DNA of 64,000 bases from Salinisphaera sp. G21_0 (lineage in GTDB: Bacteria; Pseudomonadota; Gammaproteobacteria; Pseudomonadales; Endozoicomonadaceae): assembly GCF_017744115.1 (NCBI RefSeq), contig NZ_JAGHQW010000004.1, positions 1-64,000 on the forward strand, read 5' to 3'. Within the stretch, counting starts at the first letter, position 1. Each line of letters begins with the position of its first letter. The position numbers and the translations under genes were made by a program. Below are positions 39,932 to 48,920 of the stretch, piece by piece. The notes beneath the pieces were generated by a model. That model worked only from the letters and a program-made list of their open reading frames with translations. It did not search any database and had not been told where the DNA came from.

Positions 39932-42691
39932 ATGTTAGATCCGCTATCAAGGCTGACGGCTGTGCTGGAGGCACAAATGCCCATGGCCAACAATGAGGTC
40001 ACAGGGCACTTGGCTAGCCAGGGTGCTTTCGGGCGATGTGTGAAGGATGCCAGTCAAACAGAAAAGAAGCTGCCCGAGCAGTCCGTGGCCAATATAAACT
40101 CGACTGCCCGGGAAGGTAGGAATGGATTCAGGCAGATCTCAAAGGGAACCGATTTTCAGCTGAACCGGTACAAGATAAATCCTTTGTTAGAAATGGAATT
40201 TATGCCGACATACGGGGGATTTGAGCCAATCGGGTACTATTGTGGCCTGCATAGGACTCAATTGCAGAGTAAAATCAATCTGTTCCGTAAAATGATTCCA
40301 AAGTTGACCCTGGAAATCGGTCAAATTGCCAAGGACAAAAACTTGTCAATGTTCTCTGAGAGGATTCAGCGTTGGTGTTTTAACTGCCTATTCGTGCAGG
40401 ATGCGTTGAGTTTGGATCCATCGATGAGGAACAACTGCAAGCTCCACGGATTGGAACAGCAGATGTGCCATTATGACGATCAGCTTGTGGAGTGTTTGCT
40501 CAGTTACCAGCCAGATACTCCTGATGAACAGCAAGAGCTGTTTATTATGTGTATCTGGTATCTGAGCCTGCTGGTAATTTCTGATAGAGGTCGAAGTGCT
40601 AACACTCTGGTTATCAACCGCAAGGTGGTCGCTCTTTTGGATGATGGCCTAATCCGGGAGATTGATAAAGAGAGAGCCCGGCTGCGTATGTCCTGCCTCT
40701 ATTCGGCCGATGATCCCACCATGGACGATCAGAGATTGTCGAAGATTCTGTTTGGCCAAATCATGACTTCGTTGGGGAATATCCGCTGTTACAGTCTTGA
40801 TATTGCCAAATGTGAAAAGCTGTATGACATTGTTGAACAACTGGTTACCTCAGACCCGATATTCCGCCTGGAACAGGATGCTGAGGATGTGCCCACTCAA
40901 TGGCAGCAGATAAAAGCGCATTTGCTTGAATTAACCACCACCACGATCCGGGACGTCAAGGGCATAAGAAAGGATTTTATGGGCGTTGGCGAATTCGATG
41001 AGACCTGTACGCTCGAGTATGCGTTCTACTGTCTTGGTTTCTGGCAAAGCGGATTCTGCTCGCCGGACATTGGCCTGATCGCTTTGCAGACTCTGTACCA
41101 GAACCGCTCGCTGTCATCCGTCAAAGAACTATTGGTAAATTCGCAGAAAGCGGCCTGTAACGATGGCCAGGATAATCCGGCGCTGTATGCCCTTATGGAG
41201 TTTCTGATCAATTATGCCTGTGAGGATAGTGTTGCCAGAGTCGAGAATGATGACATGAGATATTACCTGAAAAGCCTGATCTTTTATCTGGATGGACAGC
41301 TCGACAAGGCCATTGCTCAGGCCCGGTTATCCCGTTTTCCTGAAGCTTTCTGGCTGCTTGGCTCACTCCAGATGAGTAAAGAAAATGCGAATACTGAAGA
41401 AGCCATTGCCAGTATTGAATCAGCCATTATGCGTGGTGTGGAAGCCGGCAAGCTGAAGCTGGCTCTGCTGTTGTTAAAATCCAGGGAACCGGACCTGTTG
41501 AAAATTTCCGGTTTACTCAATGATGTGCTGGAACACTATGGACGTTTAGGTGCAGTCAAGCTGCAGAGTGAGCTGGCCGAGGTCCGCGACAGCCTGGAGT
41601 TAAGTGCTGAAGCCAGTTCAGTGGTGAATTCCCCTGCATTAAACGATGACTGGCTACTGAGTGATGACATGCCAAAACGGTCATCCGCTGTAGCCCCCAG
41701 AAATAAAAACAAAGGCAAGCGGTCCAAACATAAAAGAGCGGGCTCCAGGGGCGGCAAAGAGCGTTCAGCAGCCGACAGCCACAAAGCAGGCAGGGCAAAT
41801 AAAGCAGTTGGTGCTGAAAACCGGCCGACAGTGGATATTCCCCTGGCGGTTGTTCCGCAACGTCAAACCCAATGGCTTACACAATACGATATGGCGATCC
41901 TGAGTCTGTCGGTTACCCATGCCGTATACTGCCAGGGGTACGATCAGGCCTATGGGTTGCTCCTGGAAGCCAATAAGAAAGTCAACTGGGATTTTCAGCA
42001 AGCCACCATCGCCCGGCTGGATTTGTGGCGCCTGCGGGGGCTGGCCAATAACCGCCAGCATTTGCAGTTTTTAAGTCAGTCAGTGCAGGCAGGGGAGAAG
42101 ACCATTGAATTCTCTGTAATCCCCCAGCAAAGCCCCCTGCTTGCCCAGTTCGGGCTGGCCCGGAGTGAGCGCATTCCCCTGACCGCCGACGTCAGTGTGG
42201 CCCGTGATGCACTGCGTAATCTGGTGATCGATAAATCATTAAACTGGCTCTGTTTTCTCCATGCAGAACCGTTGGCCCTGGAGGATCTCAAACAGCGATG
42301 GCAGGATCATCCGCTGGAGACAGCCGAACAGCAGTTAACTGATTTTGAGCACAGTCTGTCCATGACGTTTACCACCGCTTCCTATCTGTCAATGCTTGGG
42401 CATATCTACGGAGATATTGCCCGGGACCTGCACCCTGCTGATGGTACCGAGGAGATCCGGCGGATCAGGGCATTGTCGGCCGCGTTTTACGATGCTGCCA
42501 ACAAGTTCAATGAATGGCGCAACCGCCTGAAAAATGATGGTGTATTAAACAATCGGATCGCTAAGGCCACCCCTTTGGGCAACCTGCAGAAAATTCGTGC
42601 AATGCAGGGCAGAGCCAGTCGGGAAAAAATTGAAACCCAGCTTTACGGCGGTGATCATCAACCCGGGACGGAAAGAGCGAAGGAAGTGTAG
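39932..42691 (+). CDS. large uncharacterised protein next to oriC
   Basis: A 919-residue protein I cannot assign. The N-terminal 100 residues look disordered. Residues about 85-200 contain several cysteine and histidine residues (YYCGLH, WCFNC, CKLHG, MCHYDD) that might bind metal. The middle (about 330-540) is helical and could be degenerate TPR- or Sel1-like repeats. A lysine- and arginine-rich linker (about residues 585-635) divides it from the helical C-terminal 280 residues. No signal peptide or membrane segment is visible. The ATG has no good ribosome site. Codon use looks like that of other accessory genes. Its placement between oriC and rpmH, normally tightly linked, marks it as an insertion. 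Confidence 0.75.
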   Translation: MLDPLSRLTAVLEAQMPMANNEVTGHLASQGAFGRCVKDASQTEKKLPEQSVANINSTAREGRNGFRQISKGTDFQLNRYKINPLLEMEFMPTYGGFEPIGYYCGLHRTQLQSKINLFRKMIPKLTLEIGQIAKDKNLSMFSERIQRWCFNCLFVQDALSLDPSMRNNCKLHGLEQQMCHYDDQLVECLLSYQPDTPDEQQELFIMCIWYLSLLVISDRGRSANTLVINRKVVALLDDGLIREIDKERARLRMSCLYSADDPTMDDQRLSKILFGQIMTSLGNIRCYSLDIAKCEKLYDIVEQLVTSDPIFRLEQDAEDVPTQWQQIKAHLLELTTTTIRDVKGIRKDFMGVGEFDETCTLEYAFYCLGFWQSGFCSPDIGLIALQTLYQNRSLSSVKELLVNSQKAACNDGQDNPALYALMEFLINYACEDSVARVENDDMRYYLKSLIFYLDGQLDKAIAQARLSRFPEAFWLLGSLQMSKENANTEEAIASIESAIMRGVEAGKLKLALLLLKSREPDLLKISGLLNDVLEHYGRLGAVKLQSELAEVRDSLELSAEASSVVNSPALNDDWLLSDDMPKRSSAVAPRNKNKGKRSKHKRAGSRGGKERSAADSHKAGRANKAVGAENRPTVDIPLAVVPQRQTQWLTQYDMAILSLSVTHAVYCQGYDQAYGLLLEANKKVNWDFQQATIARLDLWRLRGLANNRQHLQFLSQSVQAGEKTIEFSVIPQQSPLLAQFGLARSERIPLTADVSVARDALRNLVIDKSLNWLCFLHAEPLALEDLKQRWQDHPLETAEQQLTDFEHSLSMTFTTASYLSMLGHIYGDIARDLHPADGTEEIRRIRALSAAFYDAANKFNEWRNRLKNDGVLNNRIAKATPLGNLQKIRAMQGRASREKIETQLYGGDHQPGTERAKEV

Positions 42692-42736
42692 GGAGAAACA
42701 ACGGGTGGTAATGCGGTGCTTCTTGACAAATGCAAA

Positions 42737-42765
42737 TTGACGCTAACCCAGCAATTACTTAGAAT
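42737..42765 (+). promoter_or_regulatory. rpmH promoter
   Basis: TTGACG (42737-42742), a 17-base spacer and TAGAAT (42760-42765) stand 38 bases upstream of the rpmH start. A strong promoter here fits the high expression of rpmH-rnpA. Another TTGACA at 42723 has no matching -10. Confidence 0.7.
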
Positions 42766-42803
42766 GCCCGTCTTTTGTAAGTCCATTAAGACGAGTAACC
42801 ACG

Positions 42804-42938
42804 ATGAAAAGAACTTTCCAGCCAAGCAACCTGAAGCGCAAGCGTAACCACGGCTTCCGTGCGCGCATGGCTACCAAGAACGGCCGTGCGGTAATCAACC
42901 GTCGTCGAGCTAAGGGACGCAAGCGTCTGTCAGCCTGA
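42804..42938 (+). CDS. rpmH: 50S ribosomal protein L34
   Basis: A 44-residue basic protein, [20 protein letters not shown] at the start and [16 protein letters not shown] at the end. This is a near-perfect match to bacterial L34. It is too short for usual gene-length cutoffs but certain by sequence and by its place before rnpA. Confidence 0.99.
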   Translation: MKRTFQPSNLKRKRNHGFRARMATKNGRAVINRRRAKGRKRLSA

Positions 42939-42984
42939 TCAATGCCTGTGGCTAAACGCCGTAGCTAATAAAGAGAGCATCAGT

Positions 42985-43362
42985 GTGAGCTTATCTTTTA
43001 GCCGTGCATCACGGCTACGCTCCTCGGCTGATTTCAAACAGGTATTTGATACAACGGATATCAAGGTATCCAGCAGACAGCTTCTGATACTGGCAAAAGC
43101 CAATGAGCTTGGCCGGGCAAGACTGGGTCTGGTGGTTGCCAAAAAAAATATTCGTACTGCCGTTGGCCGAAACCGGGCCAAACGCCATATCCGGGAAACC
43201 TTTCGTCTGCAACAGGATGAAGTCGGTAACCTGGATATTGTCGTTCTGGTCCGGAAAGGTTTCAGTGATCTGAATGACAGTGACCTGAACCAGCTACTCA
43301 ACCAGCAGTGGCAAAGGTTGAAACGAAGGCTGCACGAATGGGAAGCGTCGGCATCGCGTTGA
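42985..43362 (+). CDS. rnpA: ribonuclease P protein component
   Basis: A 125-residue protein subunit of RNase P, which matures tRNA 5' ends. The start is GTG. The family signature is seen in LGLVVAKKNIRTAVGRNRAKRHIRETFRLQ. It lies 46 bases after rpmH as in most bacteria. Confidence 0.97.
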   Translation: MSLSFSRASRLRSSADFKQVFDTTDIKVSSRQLLILAKANELGRARLGLVVAKKNIRTAVGRNRAKRHIRETFRLQQDEVGNLDIVVLVRKGFSDLNDSDLNQLLNQQWQRLKRRLHEWEASASR

Positions 43363-43379
43363 TATCCAACCTGAAGAAA

Positions 43380-43574
43380 ATGCCAGAGTTAACAGGAAGC
43401 CCCGGGGTTTTTCCTGTTCGGCTCGACCAGGCTCAGAAAGCTTTCTTATATAAACAGCCGCAGTTGAGTATCGACTGTCTGGGGCTGTTGCCCGCACAGG
43501 GCATGTTAATAAGCAATAAGGCTTTGATCTGGCTGAAGGCTTGCTATAGAGCCAAGGGCTTTCTACAGGACTAA
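43380..43574 (+). CDS. possible small protein between rnpA and yidD
   Basis: A 64-residue frame from ATG 43380 fits neatly between the rnpA stop and the yidD start. The frame is open further upstream into rnpA (to 43308), but the start after rnpA is the natural one. CTGAAGA stands just upstream. It has mixed composition and no recognisable domain. In other genomes rnpA and yidD often overlap or nearly abut, so this spacer-filling frame may be a lineage-specific gene or chance. Confidence 0.35.
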   Translation: MPELTGSPGVFPVRLDQAQKAFLYKQPQLSIDCLGLLPAQGMLISNKALIWLKACYRAKGFLQD

Positions 43575-43587
43575 AGGCACTGACAAA

Positions 43588-43926
43588 ATGAAGGCATTTA
43601 TGGGCAGATTAGCAACTATCCCCCGGTCATTTCTGACCGGACTGATCAGGATATATCGCTATGCGCTAAGTCCTCTGATGCCCAGCCGGTGCCGCTTTTA
43701 CCCCTCTTGCTCTGCCTACGGCCTGGAAGCCTTAAATCGTCATGGTTTTCTGACTGGTAGCAAGCTTATCTTGCTCCGACTACTGAGGTGCCACCCCTGG
43801 CATCCAGGAGGATTTGACCCGGTACCGGAAAAAGATTCTGGTGATCATCGGACACAATCAGACAATCATATTCATTCACCTGAATGTGTGGCCCGGAACT
43901 CATGGATTTCCAAAGAACACTCCTGA
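43588..43926 (+). CDS. yidD: membrane protein insertion efficiency factor YidD
   Basis: A 112-residue YidD protein with the diagnostic SRCRFYPSCSAYGLEAL and CHPWHPGGFDPVP. The N-terminal amphipathic helix is typical for the inner-membrane association. The tail after GGFDPVP is about 35 residues, somewhat longer than usual, and it overlaps the start of yidC by 25 bases. Confidence 0.95.
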   Translation: MKAFMGRLATIPRSFLTGLIRIYRYALSPLMPSRCRFYPSCSAYGLEALNRHGFLTGSKLILLRLLRCHPWHPGGFDPVPEKDSGDHRTQSDNHIHSPECVARNSWISKEHS

Positions 43927-45566
43927 TCGGCGCTATTGCTGTAGTTGGTGTTTTAACACTGCAGCAATGGAATGAAGACTATCCCGGTACGCCGAAGTCG
44001 GCATCCGTCGCTCACTCCGTATCCAGCAGTCAAGCTGGTTCCGATCTGCCGTCGATGACTGATGGCAACGCTATTCCCGCCACCGACGATGGTGCGGTAA
44101 AACCTTCTGCCCAGCTTATCAGCGTCAGGACCAATACCATTGATGCGCTGATTGACCCTGCCGGTGGCGATATCATCAGCCTGACCCTGCCACAATACCC
44201 GGCATGGTTGCCGGAAGAAGGTGAGCCAACGGTGCCTTTCCAGCTTCTGGTGAACAGCCCGGACTGTCAGGGAGAAACCACCTGTGTATTCACTGCACAG
44301 AGTGCGCTGGCAAAAACCGATGGCCCGGACGCGAACAATCTTCGCGGGGTTTACCAGGTAAAGCAGGCCAATTACACGCTTGAGGATGGTGAGAACACGT
44401 TGACCGTTGACCTCCATAAAACCATGGATGGCGTCGACATTACCAAAACCTTCACCTTCTATCGTGACCGCTACGATGTTGCTGTTCATTACCAGGTGAT
44501 CAATAACAGCAATAAGGTGTGGCGTGATCAGTTTTATGCCCAGCTGAAGCGGGATAATTCAGAAGATCCAAGTCAGCTTAACTCCAAAGCGCCAATGAAC
44601 ACTTATCTGGGCGCGGCGGTTCGCTCTAATGATGAGCCTTACGCCAAGCTGCCTTTTGATGATTTTGCTGATAAGGCATTCGCTGAGCGGGTTCAGGGTG
44701 GTTATGCCGCCATGCTCCAGCACTACTTTGTCAGTGCCTGGGTTCCTGATCAGCAGAAAGCCCATCAGTATTACACCAAGCAGAACAAAGATGGCTACAA
44801 CTTCGTCGGCTTCTATGACGATGCCATGGTGGCCCAGCCTGGTGAAACCATCGAGACCGGTGCCACTTTGTATGTTGGCCCAAAGAACCAGGAAAACCTG
44901 AAGTCTCTGTCCGATGGTCTTGAGCTGACCGTTGACTACGGCATGCTCTGGTTCCTGGCGCAGCCACTGTTCACCATCCTGAAGTGGATTCACTCTCTGG
45001 TTGGCAACTGGGGCTGGTCCATCATTCTGCTGACAGTACTGGTCAAGGCGGTATTCTATCCATTGAATGCCACCAGTTTCCGGTCCATGGCGAAAATGCG
45101 CAAACTGGGGCCCAAGCTTCAGGAGATGAAAGAGAAGTATGGCGATGATCGCCAGAAAATGTCTCAGGCCATGATGGAGCTGTACAAGAAAGAGAAGGTC
45201 AACCCGATGGGGGGCTGTCTGCCGATTCTGGTCCAGATGCCGGTGTTCATTGCCCTGTACTGGACTCTGCTGGAGTCGGTGGAGTTGCGTCAGGCTCCAT
45301 GGCTGGGCTGGATTCACGACCTGTCCCAGATGGATCCGTACTTTATCCTGCCACTGATCATGGGGGCTTCGATGTTCATTCAGCAGATGCTGAACCCGAC
45401 ACCGCCAGATCCTGTGCAGGCTAAAGTGATGAAGATGATGCCGGTGATCTTCACCTTCTTTTTCCTGTTCTTCCCGGCGGGTCTGGTTCTGTACTGGGTG
45501 ACCAACAACGTGCTGTCGATTATCCAGCAGTACATTATTACCCGGAAAATCGAACAAGAAGGCTAA
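43902..45566 (+). CDS. yidC: membrane protein insertase YidC
   Basis: The inner-membrane insertase, 554 residues from ATG 43902 (MDFQRTLLIGAIAVVGVL), matching the MDxQRxLL start of the family; an in-frame ATG six codons upstream is less likely. It has an N-terminal membrane anchor, a large periplasmic domain, and the conserved C-terminal helices from NWGWSIILLTVLVKAVFYPL through QMPVFIALYWTLLESVELRQAPW. A strong hairpin follows the gene. Confidence 0.98.
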   Translation: MDFQRTLLIGAIAVVGVLTLQQWNEDYPGTPKSASVAHSVSSSQAGSDLPSMTDGNAIPATDDGAVKPSAQLISVRTNTIDALIDPAGGDIISLTLPQYPAWLPEEGEPTVPFQLLVNSPDCQGETTCVFTAQSALAKTDGPDANNLRGVYQVKQANYTLEDGENTLTVDLHKTMDGVDITKTFTFYRDRYDVAVHYQVINNSNKVWRDQFYAQLKRDNSEDPSQLNSKAPMNTYLGAAVRSNDEPYAKLPFDDFADKAFAERVQGGYAAMLQHYFVSAWVPDQQKAHQYYTKQNKDGYNFVGFYDDAMVAQPGETIETGATLYVGPKNQENLKSLSDGLELTVDYGMLWFLAQPLFTILKWIHSLVGNWGWSIILLTVLVKAVFYPLNATSFRSMAKMRKLGPKLQEMKEKYGDDRQKMSQAMMELYKKEKVNPMGGCLPILVQMPVFIALYWTLLESVELRQAPWLGWIHDLSQMDPYFILPLIMGASMFIQQMLNPTPPDPVQAKVMKMMPVIFTFFFLFFPAGLVLYWVTNNVLSIIQQYIITRKIEQEG

Positions 45567-45573
45567 GCCTTTC

Positions 45574-45606
45574 GCGAAGCAGCTTTCCCGGTTAAAGCTG
45601 CTTCGC
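45574..45606 (+). terminator. hairpin terminator after yidC
   Basis: A perfect 13-base stem (GCGAAGCAGCTTT with its complement) and a seven-base loop start seven bases after the yidC stop. The downstream tract is pyrimidine-rich (CTCTCCCTCTTCTCC) instead of a pure T-run. It probably ends the rpmH-yidC transcript. Confidence 0.7.
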
Positions 45607-45785
45607 TCTCCCTCTTCTCCTCAACCTCGCTTTGATAAAACCCTATCCTGAAAAGAGCCTGCCCATACTCATTCTGATGCGGTAAAAAATAGCGTCTGAA
45701 TTTTCTACAGTTGCTCTGGGCTGAACCGATAAACAGTTAGTAACTTGGCCTTCCCACGTTGGGCTAACTGGAAAAGATCAGCAAC

Positions 45786-48700
45786 ATGATTAAAAAACTG
45801 ATAAGCACAGCCATAGTAAGCAGTGTTATCGGGAGCGCATCAGCCAATCCTGAGCTGGGGTACATGACTATTGGTACTGATCAGTACCAACTATTCAATG
45901 CGACCATTGCCATTGATGCTCTGCCGTCAGAACTTACCAACAAGAAGCTGAAGGTAAAGCTTGGGTCTATTACCGAATTTTCCCGGCATAATATTGAGTA
46001 TGACAAGCAGGTCTCCAGTCTGCGGTTTAAAGTGGCCAGGGATAGCGATGGCAAGCCGCTGATCAAGGTTCGCTCGGTTCGGGAAATTACCTCCAGCGAA
46101 CTGAAGGCTGTGATCAAGTTGACGGTGGGGAGTCAGAAAATATATGGGATCTATAATTTCAAGTTAACGCCCGGTAACGAACAGCAGGTTACCTTAAATC
46201 TGCTTAACGCTGACCATCAGCCTGAACAGCCGATCACAACCGCCAAAGCCCGACAGCCCTACGCTACGGCTCAGCCATTACCCTCTGAGACCAGTATTAC
46301 CGCTTCAGACGCAGACTTTCTTACGATGTCTTCCGCCGGGCATTACCGGGTCAAGGCGGGACAAAGTATCAGTGGCATTGCCATGGAGTTGCTGCCCCGG
46401 TATCCGGAGGTGGCCAACTGGCGAACACTGATGAACCAGCTGGCCTCTCTGAACCCAGAGGCCTTCATCAATGGCGATATCAATAAACTGCGGGTTAATG
46501 CGCAGTTACAACTGCCAGGACATCTCCGGGAAAACAATCAGGTCATCGACCAACCGTCATGGGCTTCGGTAAAAACATCTGACACTGCCAAGGGCAAGAC
46601 CAACGTTGCGCACAGTCAACACAGGCAAGCACCTTCGACGGTCAGCCACTCGTTAAACTCAACAATTATCATCAAAGACCTGCCAGAAGGCCTTGCCGGC
46701 AAAGACAACCTTAAGGTTCAGTTGGGCTCAATTACCGACTATTACCGACAAGGCATCGATTATAATCAGCAGGTTGCAGGTCTTCAGTTTGATATAACGG
46801 CGAATAACAACAGAGAAACGGTGCTCAGGGCTCGCTCGACCCGTGACATCAATGCCAGGCAACTGACGGCTGTGGTCAGGTTTTCGGCGGGAAGAAAAAA
46901 GGCCTATGGTGTTTATGAAATTCGTCCCGGTAACAATGGGCGACACATTGCTTTTAACCTGTTAGATATCAAGGGCGGGAAAAAGCCTCAGGTTGTCAAG
47001 AATAACGTCCCGGCAAAAACACCCGGTGACAGTGCCAAGAAGCAGGCGTTGGCCGCATTAAGCAGCAAACTGAAGTCGTATGAACAGGAACCGAACCATT
47101 CTTCCGACCAATCGGTTCATCAGGATACCTCACCGTCAAAGACCTCTGGTGATGTTGCCAAAACACAGGCATTGGCAGCATTACGTAAGAAAATGAATGG
47201 ATATAAGCAGGCCAGGGAAAACCGTCCATCCGGGACAGCAGATAACGTATTTACCGGAAGGATCAACCGTAACGATGCTCAACCCTCTTCTATGGCAGGG
47301 CAGAAAACTTACCGCGTTGCCAAAGGTGAAAGTCTAAGCTCTATAGCCATGAAGCTAAGCAACGCTTATCCGGGCAGCTGGCGAGAGGTAATGAAAGGTC
47401 TGGTAAGCAGTAACCCCGGTGTATTTATTGGCGGTGATATTAACAAGATACGTGTAGGAACCCTGTTAAACCTCCCTGACGCCGGTCATTCTGATCGTCT
47501 TGATAAAGCCATGCCCCGTGGCAATTTGATGGCAGGACAGAAAACTTACCGGGTTGCCAAAGGTGACACGCTAAGCACTATCGCCATGAGGCTAAGCAAG
47601 GCTGACCCCGGCTCGATGGGCTGGCGGTGGATAATGAAAGGTCTGGTGAGAAATAACCTTGATGCATTTATCGGCGGTGATATCAACAAGATACCCGCAG
47701 GAACCCTGCTAAACCTCCCTGATGCCCGTCAAAATGATCATCTCTATAGAGTAGCGGCTGGCGACAATGTCAGTACGATTGCCTGGAGAATGCAGTATAA
47801 ATATCCCCATCCCACTGGATGGCGAGGGGTGATGCAACAGATCGTCTATATGAACCCCGGGGCTTTCACTGACGGTAATCCAAACAGGCTACGGGCGAAT
47901 GAAATACTGATCATGCCCGATGCCGGTGCTGTTGAGATTGAGGCGGAAAATCAGGAGTTGGCCGAGCAGCAGCCAGAAATAAAGAGATCAAACGCTGATA
48001 GTCACCGTAAGCGGCAGGAATTACGGCAGAAGTTAGCAGAAATAGCCAAAAAGAGGGCCGCTGCCGCTCAGCAGTCATCAGCAGCACAGACATCTGATAC
48101 GAAAAGCAATCAGCCGAAAAAAACACATCAGGCGTTAGCAAAGCAAGAGCAGAGGTTCTCTCCCACTTCGGAGCAAGCAGAAGCGCAGACAGCAAATACC
48201 GATATTTACCGTAAGCCGGAAAAAACGCATCAGACGTTGGCAAAGCTGGACCGAAAAATGCCATCAATGCCTGCAGAGCAGCCGGTGCAGCAGACAGCAG
48301 AAACTATTTATAAGGTCACTGCAAGTCAGAGTCTTGCTGCCATTGCCCATAAGTTGATACCCGATTATCCACAGTTCGACAGCTGGTATGACTTACTCCA
48401 GGAACTGGCAAAGCTAAACCCCTCACTGTTTGTAAATAATGATATTGGTGCAATCAGAAAAGGGACTGTGTTGCAGCTACCAGAGAAACAATCCCCCAAA
48501 CACTCTATGGATGGCACATCGACATCATCCAAACCGGTGGAGCGTATTCAAGGGGAACCCCTCAGCGTAAGACCGCCTGAGGAAACCACAGGGAATGTGA
48601 CCGCCCCTTCATACAACAAAATCAGTAACTCACTGCTGTCCAGAACCGGAAAGACTCCGGTATACAAGGTCCCTGAAGGCTATACCATCAGCATGGTGGC

Positions 48701-48854
48701 GATTAAACTGTTACCTCTGTATCCGGACTATGACAACTGGACATCCTTGATGAAGGACCTCTATAAACTCAACCCGGATGCTTTTATCAACAGAGATATC
48801 AACAAGCTCCGTGACAACAGCCAGTTGAAACTGCCCCGCAGGATAAGCTCATGA
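45786..48854 (+). CDS. FimV-like protein with six LysM domains
   Basis: A 1022-residue exported protein with a signal peptide (MIKKLISTAIVSSVIGSASA). Two copies of a FimV N-terminal-like domain (about residues 25-135 and 288-395) share LKVKLGSITEF / LKVQLGSITDY and the RSxRDI pattern. Six LysM units lie at about 187-247, 507-565, 586-645, 652-712, 839-898 and 958-1018, each ending with a phrase like NPDAFINRDINKLRDNSQLKLP. That ending matches FimV's LysM domain, not ordinary LysM. Linkers are rich in alanine, lysine and glutamine. It has no C-terminal membrane span, unlike FimV, so it is probably periplasmic and peptidoglycan-binding. Its role may be polar or cell-wall organisation; that is inferred. 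Confidence 0.82.
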   Translation: MIKKLISTAIVSSVIGSASANPELGYMTIGTDQYQLFNATIAIDALPSELTNKKLKVKLGSITEFSRHNIEYDKQVSSLRFKVARDSDGKPLIKVRSVREITSSELKAVIKLTVGSQKIYGIYNFKLTPGNEQQVTLNLLNADHQPEQPITTAKARQPYATAQPLPSETSITASDADFLTMSSAGHYRVKAGQSISGIAMELLPRYPEVANWRTLMNQLASLNPEAFINGDINKLRVNAQLQLPGHLRENNQVIDQPSWASVKTSDTAKGKTNVAHSQHRQAPSTVSHSLNSTIIIKDLPEGLAGKDNLKVQLGSITDYYRQGIDYNQQVAGLQFDITANNNRETVLRARSTRDINARQLTAVVRFSAGRKKAYGVYEIRPGNNGRHIAFNLLDIKGGKKPQVVKNNVPAKTPGDSAKKQALAALSSKLKSYEQEPNHSSDQSVHQDTSPSKTSGDVAKTQALAALRKKMNGYKQARENRPSGTADNVFTGRINRNDAQPSSMAGQKTYRVAKGESLSSIAMKLSNAYPGSWREVMKGLVSSNPGVFIGGDINKIRVGTLLNLPDAGHSDRLDKAMPRGNLMAGQKTYRVAKGDTLSTIAMRLSKADPGSMGWRWIMKGLVRNNLDAFIGGDINKIPAGTLLNLPDARQNDHLYRVAAGDNVSTIAWRMQYKYPHPTGWRGVMQQIVYMNPGAFTDGNPNRLRANEILIMPDAGAVEIEAENQELAEQQPEIKRSNADSHRKRQELRQKLAEIAKKRAAAAQQSSAAQTSDTKSNQPKKTHQALAKQEQRFSPTSEQAEAQTANTDIYRKPEKTHQTLAKLDRKMPSMPAEQPVQQTAETIYKVTASQSLAAIAHKLIPDYPQFDSWYDLLQELAKLNPSLFVNNDIGAIRKGTVLQLPEKQSPKHSMDGTSTSSKPVERIQGEPLSVRPPEETTGNVTAPSYNKISNSLLSRTGKTPVYKVPEGYTISMVAIKLLPLYPDYDNWTSLMKDLYKLNPDAFINRDINKLRDNSQLKLPRRISS

Positions 48855-48920
48855 TCCTGTACTAAAACAGGCACCGGGCATAGACTATGCCATCGTTTTA
48901 GCAGTTACCGATGGCTCGTT

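Noticed and set aside
44559-45557. 332-codon open frame antisense to yidC
   Set aside because: Histidine- and glutamine-rich translation typical of an antisense frame; yidC is certain.
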